Assembly: GCF_029360645.1 (NCBI RefSeq)
Contig: NZ_JARDUA010000001.1
Span: 992,001 to 1,056,000 of the forward strand
Source: Pontibacter litorisediminis
GTDB taxonomy: Bacteria; Bacteroidota; Bacteroidia; Cytophagales; Hymenobacteraceae
Direction: 5' to 3'
DNA: 64,000 bases
The notes beneath the pieces were generated by a model. The model saw only the letters and a program-made list of their open reading frames with translations, had not been told where the DNA came from and ran no database searches. This document shows positions 58,748-64,000 of the stretch, piece by piece. Numbering within the stretch: position 1 is the stretch's first letter; each line of letters begins with the position of its first letter. The position numbers and the translations under genes are program-made.

Positions 58748-59903
58748 TGGCTGTTACATTAACAGTCGGTTTCGGGGCAGCGCCTACGGCACGCTCCTCA
58801 TTTATATCTTGCCGGCTTACACTAAGTATAATGCCGATGGAAATTCCGGTGAAAATCAGGGAGGTACCGCCCATGCTTAGCAACGGCAGCGGCAGACCCG
58901 TGATTGGCCCCAGCCCGACGGCCACGGCCATGTTAATCATCCCTTGCAGCACCAGGCTAAAGCTCAGCCCGGCGGAAAGCAGCCCGGCAAAGGCACCGTC
59001 GCTTTTATTTACTGTCACCAACCCGCGGTAGAGCAGCGCCAGGTACAAAAACAGCACAAAAACGCCCCCAAACAGACCATACTCCTCCAGAATAATGGCA
59101 TAGATAAAGTCAGAATATGGGTGCGGCAGGATGTCGCGCTGGTCACTGTTGCCCGGCCCCTTGCCCACTAAACCGCCCGTGGCAATGGCGATGTATGACT
59201 GCTCTAACTGGAAAGGCACCTCGTCCTCGTCCAGGAAGTCTGTCACACGGCTAACCGCCGTATCCATTCGTTGTCCGGCTGCCAACGCTCCCGCACCCAG
59301 CACCCCTACGACCACCATCATCACCAGCAGCTGCTTAACAGGTACTCGGCCAATAAACATCAGCAGCATACAGGTCAGGAACAGCAGTACCGCCGTGGAG
59401 GTGTTCGTCATGGCAATAAGGCCACAGATAGCCGCCGTCCAGCCCAGCATGGGCAGCAGTGTCGCTTTCCAGTCGTCCAGGAACTGCTGCTTCTTCGAGA
59501 GCATACTAGCCAGGTAAGAAATCAGGGCCAGCTTTGCCAAGTCCGAAGGCTGGAACGTCTGGTTGATCACCGGGATGGTTATCCAGCGGGAGGCCTCGTT
59601 TATGTTGGAGCCGTAGAAATACGTGATGATCAGAAGCGGTACCGAGATAATCAGCGCCACCAATGACAACCTGGAGTAAAAGCGATAAGGGATTTTATGG
59701 GCCATCCACATAAAAGCAAGCCCCACCAGGATCAGGAAAGTATGCTTGAACAGGAAGTATTCCGTGTTCCCCTCCATCTTTTTGTAAGCCAGTGTGCCTG
59801 TGGCAGAGTAAACCACGGCCATGCTGATCAGCGAGATCGCGATCACGATGCCCCACAGCACGGAGTCTCCCTTCAGGTTTTTCTGTAACCACTGCTTTAC
59901 CAT
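58740..59903 (-). CDS. ftsW: SEDS-family peptidoglycan glycosyltransferase FtsW
   Basis: This 387-residue membrane protein has about ten helices and family motifs: ISLISMAVVYSATG in the first helix, INEASRWITIPVINQTFQPSDLAKLALI, and PYSDFIYAIILEEYGLFGGVFVLFLY. The C-terminal LGPITGLPLPLLSMGGTSLI is the SEDS signature. It polymerises glycan at the division site with its partner penicillin-binding protein, whose gene should lie beyond the right edge. The gene lies between murD (24 bp) and murG (8 bp overlap). Confidence 0.96.
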   Translation of the reverse strand: MVKQWLQKNLKGDSVLWGIVIAISLISMAVVYSATGTLAYKKMEGNTEYFLFKHTFLILVGLAFMWMAHKIPYRFYSRLSLVALIISVPLLIITYFYGSNINEASRWITIPVINQTFQPSDLAKLALISYLASMLSKKQQFLDDWKATLLPMLGWTAAICGLIAMTNTSTAVLLFLTCMLLMFIGRVPVKQLLVMMVVVGVLGAGALAAGQRMDTAVSRVTDFLDEDEVPFQLEQSYIAIATGGLVGKGPGNSDQRDILPHPYSDFIYAIILEEYGLFGGVFVLFLYLALLYRGLVTVNKSDGAFAGLLSAGLSFSLVLQGMINMAVAVGLGPITGLPLPLLSMGGTSLIFTGISIGIILSVSRQDINEERAVGAAPKPTVNVTANA

Positions 59904-59927
59904 ACCTTTGGCTTATACTTTTATACT

Positions 59928-61271
59928 TTACTTCTTCAGCACAATCTTCTCCACAGCCTCCTTAAAGCGCTGCCCACGGTGTTCGTAATTATCAAACAGG
60001 TCGAAGCTGGCGCATGCCGGCGACAACAGCACCACGTCTCCTGGCGTTGCCAACGAACGGCTCAGGCGCACGGCATACTCTATCGATGTTGTCTCGGCAA
60101 TGATCGGCACCACCCGACCGAACGCCTCCTTCAGTTTCTCATTATCCTTGCCCAGGCAAACCAGCACCTTCACCTTCTCGCGGGCCAGTTCTACCAGGGT
60201 ACTATAGTCGTTGCCTTTGTCCACGCCGCCGGCAATCCAGATGATCGGCTGCTTAATGCCATCCAGCGCGTACCACACTGCCTCCACGTTGGTCGCCTTG
60301 GAGTCGTTGATGTAGCTAACTTCTTTGGCAATGCCCACCAGCTGCAACCGGTGCTCCGCGTTCTCGAACGTCTCTAGCGCCTTTTCAATCTGCTTGTCTT
60401 CCACGCCTATCAGCTTGGCCACGGCTACGGCAGCCATGGTGTTGTACTGGTTGTGCTTTCCGATCAGGCCTGAGTTGGAGGTACTCACCGTTCCTTCGTG
60501 GAACTTGGCCTCCACCTTCACTTGGTTGCCCTCATAGAATACTTTGGCTCCTTCGGCTCCCTTTAGCGAGAAAGGAACTGTCGTGCCACCGAAACCGGCA
60601 GAGTCAAACGCCTTCCGGATGTTCTCGTCGTCAGCATTGAACAGGAAGAAGTTTGCGCCCGTCATGTTCCGGGCGATGCGCAACTTAGAGGCGGCATACT
60701 TATCCATGCTGTACTCATAGCGGTCCAGGTGATCGGGAGTGATGTTGGTCAGCACCGCGATATGGGCTTTGAACTGGTACATGTTGTCGAGCTGAAAGCT
60801 GCTCAGCTCCACCACGTAATAGTCGTGCTTGTTATCGATCACCTTCTCGGCCAGGCTCTCTCCGATGTTGCCCGCCAGCCCCACGTTGATACCTGCATTC
60901 TTGAGCAGGTGGTAAGTAAGCAGCGTGGTGGTGGTTTTGCCGTTCGTTCCCGTAATGCAGATAAACTTGGCATCGGTGTACCGGCCGGCAAACTCAATCT
61001 CAGATATTACAGGTATCTGTTTCTTGGTTGCCTCTTGGATAACTGCAGCTTTATCAGGAATGCCAGGACTTTTAATGATTTCATCGGCGTTGAGTATGTT
61101 TTCTAAAGTATGATTTCCCTCTTCAAATGGAATAGCAGCAGTCGCCAGCTTCGCCTTGTACTGCTCTTTAATCTCACCTTTATCAGACACGAATACCTCC
61201 AGCCCCTTTGCCTTTGCCAGCAAAGCTGCGCCTACTCCGCTTTCTCCTGCTCCTAGTACCGCTATCTTCAT
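59928..61271 (-). CDS. murD: UDP-N-acetylmuramoyl-L-alanine--D-glutamate ligase
   Basis: The 447-residue ligase adds D-glutamate to the stem peptide. It has KIAVLGAGESGVGAALLAKAKG at the N-terminus, the ATP loop FICITGTNGKTTTTLLTYHLL, VVELSSFQLDNMYQFKAHIAVLTNITPDHLDRY, and the C-terminal VSYINDSKATNVEAVWYALDGI with LLSPACASFDLFDNYEHRGQRFKEAV. These are the diagnostic MurD motifs. It follows mraY after 29 bp. Confidence 0.97.
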   Translation of the reverse strand: MKIAVLGAGESGVGAALLAKAKGLEVFVSDKGEIKEQYKAKLATAAIPFEEGNHTLENILNADEIIKSPGIPDKAAVIQEATKKQIPVISEIEFAGRYTDAKFICITGTNGKTTTTLLTYHLLKNAGINVGLAGNIGESLAEKVIDNKHDYYVVELSSFQLDNMYQFKAHIAVLTNITPDHLDRYEYSMDKYAASKLRIARNMTGANFFLFNADDENIRKAFDSAGFGGTTVPFSLKGAEGAKVFYEGNQVKVEAKFHEGTVSTSNSGLIGKHNQYNTMAAVAVAKLIGVEDKQIEKALETFENAEHRLQLVGIAKEVSYINDSKATNVEAVWYALDGIKQPIIWIAGGVDKGNDYSTLVELAREKVKVLVCLGKDNEKLKEAFGRVVPIIAETTSIEYAVRLSRSLATPGDVVLLSPACASFDLFDNYEHRGQRFKEAVEKIVLKK

Positions 61272-61300
61272 AGTTTTATTTCTTTTGGTAAACGCAAGGC

Positions 61301-62521
61301 TTATCTCAGTTTCAGCGTAGCCAGCGTCAGGATGGCGAGCATGATGCCCACGATCCAGAAGCGCCCCACAATCTTCGACTCATGGTAGCCCAGTTTCTGG
61401 TAATGATGGTGCAGCGGCGACATCTTCAAGATGCGGCGGCCTTCGCCATACTTCTTTTTGGTATACTTAAAGTAACTCACCTGCAGCATCACCGACAGGT
61501 TCTCTATCAGGAAAATGCCGCAAAGTATAGGAATGAGCAGCTCCTTGCGCACGATCAGGGCAAGCACCGCAATGATACCGCCAATCGCCAAACTGCCCGT
61601 GTCGCCCATGAACACCTGCGCCGGATAAGTGTTATACCACAGGAAGCCCACACAGGCCCCCACAAAGGCCAGACAGAAAATCGTCAGCTCACCGGAGTTC
61701 GGGATGAACATGATGTCCAGGTAATCGGCGAATATGGTGTTACCCGACACCCAGGCAAAAATGGCCAGTGTCAGGCCAATAATGGCCGAGGTACCCGCTG
61801 CCAGGCCGTCAATACCGTCGGTGATGTTAGCGCCGTTGGATACAGCCGTGATCACCAGGATCACAAACGGGATATAGAGGTAGCAGGACCAGCCCTCGAA
61901 CAGCGGACCTGCAAACGAGAAGAGGTTGCAGTAGTCCAGCTCGTTGTTCTTGCGGAACGGGATGGTGGTGATCATGCTGTGCACATCCGTATAATTGCGC
62001 GAAGCGTTCACGGCCGTGGTGCTGCCGTCTGAGAAAATGTACTGGCGCACCACCACATCGTCGTTAAAGTACAGGGTCAGGCCCACAATCAGGCCCAGGC
62101 CCACCTGGCCCAGAATCTTGAAGCGGCCGGCCAATCCCTCCTTGTTTTTCTTGAAGACCTTGATGTAGTCGTCCAGGAAACCGATCAGGCCCAGCCACAC
62201 GGTGGACACGATCATCAGCTGCACATACACGTTGTCGAGGCGGGCGAACAGCAGCACCGGCACCAGAATGGCGAGCAGGATAATAAGGCCGCCCATGGTT
62301 GGGGTACCTTTCTTCTCCATCTGCCCCTCCAGGCCCAGGTCGCGGATAGACTCGCCCACCTGCTTGCGCTGCAGCACTTTTATCAGCTTGCCGCCAAAGA
62401 TCATAGCGATCAGTAGCGACACAAGGGTTGCCATACCCGCCCGGAAGGAGATGTACTGGAACACGCCAGCACCAAACAGGTCGAACTCGCGGTCGAGGTA
62501 TGTGAAAAGGTGGTAAAGCAT
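61301..62521 (-). CDS. mraY: phospho-N-acetylmuramoyl-pentapeptide transferase
   Basis: The 406-residue integral membrane enzyme moves the MurNAc-pentapeptide onto undecaprenyl phosphate to make lipid I. Diagnostic parts are [21 protein letters not shown], the Asp pair in [58 protein letters not shown], and [26 protein letters not shown]. It is somewhat longer than the E. coli enzyme because of an insertion in the middle (about residues 165-205), common in Bacteroidota. It is 54 bp downstream of murE. Confidence 0.97.
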   Translation of the reverse strand: MLYHLFTYLDREFDLFGAGVFQYISFRAGMATLVSLLIAMIFGGKLIKVLQRKQVGESIRDLGLEGQMEKKGTPTMGGLIILLAILVPVLLFARLDNVYVQLMIVSTVWLGLIGFLDDYIKVFKKNKEGLAGRFKILGQVGLGLIVGLTLYFNDDVVVRQYIFSDGSTTAVNASRNYTDVHSMITTIPFRKNNELDYCNLFSFAGPLFEGWSCYLYIPFVILVITAVSNGANITDGIDGLAAGTSAIIGLTLAIFAWVSGNTIFADYLDIMFIPNSGELTIFCLAFVGACVGFLWYNTYPAQVFMGDTGSLAIGGIIAVLALIVRKELLIPILCGIFLIENLSVMLQVSYFKYTKKKYGEGRRILKMSPLHHHYQKLGYHESKIVGRFWIVGIMLAILTLATLKLR

Positions 62522-62575
62522 TTAAAATTCTGTAATCAGTTACCTTTGGCTAATGGTTGAGTTTTGGTTTTAAGT

Positions 62576-64000
62576 TTATTTTCCGAGCTGCCGGAACATC
62601 TCGTGCAGTACTTGTTTGTCGTCGAAATCGTGTTTCACGCCTTTTACCTCCTGATAGGTCTCGTGTCCCTTGCCGGCCACCAGTATGATGTCGTTTGGCT
62701 CGGCCAGCATCACAGCGGTTTTAATGGCCTCCTTACGGTCTAGCACCGATAGCGTTTTCTTAAAATCCAGCGGTTTTACACCTTTCTGCATATCGTCCAA
62801 TATGGCCTGTGGCTCCTCAAAGCGCGGGTTATCTGATGTTAGGATCACTTTGTCGCTCAGGCGGCAGGCGATGTCGGCCATCACGGGGCGCTTGGCCGCG
62901 TCGCGGTTTCCGCCGCAGCCTACCAGCGTAATCACCTTCTGGTTCGGGTTCCGGATCTGCTGAATCGTGTTGAGCACGTTCTCCAGCGCGTCCGGCGTGT
63001 GAGCATAATCCACGATGCCAGTTATTTGCGATTCCGACACGACATAATCAAAGCGGCCGGCGGCAGAGCTCAGGCTGGAAAGCACGGTCAGCGCCTCCGT
63101 CGGGTCCTCGCCCAGCAGCACGGCCACGCCGTAGGCCCCCAGTAGGTTGTAGGCGTTAAAGGCCCCGATGAGTTTTGCCCATATCTCCTGGCCGTCCACC
63201 TCCAGGTGCAATCCCTGAATAGTATTATCGATGATGCGGCCTTTAAACTCTACTGCCTTGCGTAAAGCATAAAAATGCGTGCTGGCCTTGGTGTTTTGCA
63301 CCATTACCGGCCCGCGTTTATCATCGGCGTTCACCAAAGCAAAGGCATTTTTCGGCAACATATCAAAGAAAGACTTCTTTGCCTTGATATACTCATCGAA
63401 CGTGCCGTGGTAATCCAGGTGGTCGTGGGTGATGTTGGTGAAAACCCCGCCGGCAAACGTAATGCCTGCCACCCGCTGCTGCACCATGGCATGCGAGCTT
63501 ACCTCCATAAAGGCATGCGTGCAGCCGGCCTTCACCATCTGCGCCAGCAGCTCGTTCAACTTCACGGCGTCCGGGGTGGTGTGGGTAGATGGAATCACCT
63601 CCTCATCAATCTGGTTCTGCACTGTGGAGATCATGCCTACATGGTAGCCTAACTCCCGGAACAGCTTGTGCAGCAAGGTTACCGAAGTGGTCTTTCCATT
63701 CGTGCCGGTCACGCCTACCAACTGCAGCTTTTTGGAGGGATGCCCATAGAAAGCAGAGGCTATTTGCCCCAGTGCCTCCGCCGAGTCTTTTACCTGTAAG
63801 TAAGTTACCCCCTGCTTCAGCTCCTGCGGCAGCTCCTCGCACACGATCGCGGCGGCATTTGCCTCCTCGGCTTTCGGTATGAACGCATGGCCGTCTGCCT
63901 GCACGCCGCGCACGGCCACGAACAGCACCCCCTCCCGCACCTGGCGCGAGTCGAAGGTGATGGCCTGCACCGGCACGTCAAGCGCGCCGTGGGCTCGAAG
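62576..64000 (-). CDS. murE: UDP-MurNAc-L-Ala-D-Glu--2,6-diaminopimelate ligase (5' end outside window)
   Basis: The frame is open to the right edge, where it reads LRAHGALDVPVQAITFDSRQV, so the true start lies beyond 64000 and the GTG at 63976 is not needed. Motifs are VQAITFDSRQVREGVLFVAV, the ATP loop VGVTGTNGKTTSVTLLHKLF, STHTTPDAVKLNELLAQMV, and VDYAHTPDALENVL. The substrate-choice motif DNPRFEEP marks meso-diaminopimelate as the amino acid added, rather than lysine. It is the first dcw gene visible here; penicillin-binding protein, ftsL, mraW and mraZ genes would be expected further right. Confidence 0.95.
   Translation of the reverse strand, partial: LRAHGALDVPVQAITFDSRQVREGVLFVAVRGVQADGHAFIPKAEEANAAAIVCEELPQELKQGVTYLQVKDSAEALGQIASAFYGHPSKKLQLVGVTGTNGKTTSVTLLHKLFRELGYHVGMISTVQNQIDEEVIPSTHTTPDAVKLNELLAQMVKAGCTHAFMEVSSHAMVQQRVAGITFAGGVFTNITHDHLDYHGTFDEYIKAKKSFFDMLPKNAFALVNADDKRGPVMVQNTKASTHFYALRKAVEFKGRIIDNTIQGLHLEVDGQEIWAKLIGAFNAYNLLGAYGVAVLLGEDPTEALTVLSSLSSAAGRFDYVVSESQITGIVDYAHTPDALENVLNTIQQIRNPNQKVITLVGCGGNRDAAKRPVMADIACRLSDKVILTSDNPRFEEPQAILDDMQKGVKPLDFKKTLSVLDRKEAIKTAVMLAEPNDIILVAGKGHETYQEVKGVKHDFDDKQVLHEMFRQLGK

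Noticed and set aside
62576..63976. MurE starting at the GTG at 63976
   Set aside because: The frame stays open to the window edge with residues that continue the family's N-terminal domain, so the true start is outside.

Overview
The window comes from a member of the Bacteroidota, most likely a Pontibacter-like member of the Hymenobacteraceae (Cytophagales). This is inference from several signs. Promoters fit the Bacteroidota pattern TTG-N19-21-TAnnTTTG (clearest upstream of sdhC and of the CPBP gene). Two secreted proteins carry type IX secretion C-terminal domains, one of type A and one of type B. Recognisable Shine-Dalgarno sites are scarce. A di-haem-type sdhCAB operon is present. MurE carries the DNPR motif of meso-diaminopimelate ligases. 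The heptamer AAGTATA/TATACTT is strongly over-used across most of the window.

Layout. 1-13.6 kb (minus strand) holds two tandem RND efflux loci: a multidrug-type (HAE1-like) set at the left edge, and a heavy-metal-type (CzcABC/CusABC-like) set preceded by its own sensor kinase and OmpR-type regulator. 14-16.7 kb holds a zinc metallopeptidase lipoprotein, a hexapeptide acyltransferase and a DUF4136 lipoprotein. 16.9-21.0 kb is the most unusual part: an intact tRNA-Pro(GGG) followed by two consecutive cassettes of about 2 kb. Each cassette is bounded by a 22-bp copy of the tRNA 3' end and has related ends with direct and inverted TGCGTCAG-type repeats. The cargo is A+T-rich (AraC regulator plus RibD-C/DHFR-like reductase; a secreted alpha/beta hydrolase), and no integrase is present. 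21.2-25.8 kb encodes a stressosome module (RsbR, RsbS, RsbT, an RsbX-like phosphatase with an extra GHKL domain, and a cytosolic histidine kinase with an extra N-terminal GHKL domain), facing a single-domain response regulator.

26-38.7 kb is mostly housekeeping and secreted functions: a small stress-type coiled-coil protein, a PaaN-type aldehyde dehydrogenase, a T9SS subtilase, aconitase, a TlpA-like lipoprotein, a methyltransferase, a polyprenyl diphosphate synthase, a dienelactone-hydrolase-like protein and FolK. 39.2-42.8 kb is a second accessory patch: two membrane hypotheticals flanked by a 13-bp direct repeat, a DUF4256 protein, a START/AHSA1-GNAT fusion and a small membrane protein. 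42.8-48 kb holds a CPBP-like membrane protein with altered active-site residues, FabD, a DCC-family protein and a large T9SS type-B protein. 48.2-51.8 kb is sdhCAB, followed by an FMN reductase.

52.5-64 kb (minus strand) is the distal part of the dcw cluster, transcribed murE-mraY-murD-ftsW-murG-murC-ftsQ-ftsA-ftsZ. These genes are overlapping or closely spaced, and the cluster ends at a perfect 25-bp-stem palindromic terminator shared with the convergent FMN reductase gene. MurE is cut by the right edge of the window; the outer-membrane factor gene is cut by the left edge.

The main candidate for something undescribed is the tRNA-Pro cassette array. Short sequence elements next to its cargo genes are also found around the hypothetical genes near 39-40.5 kb, which suggests a dispersed family of integrase-less gene cassettes.
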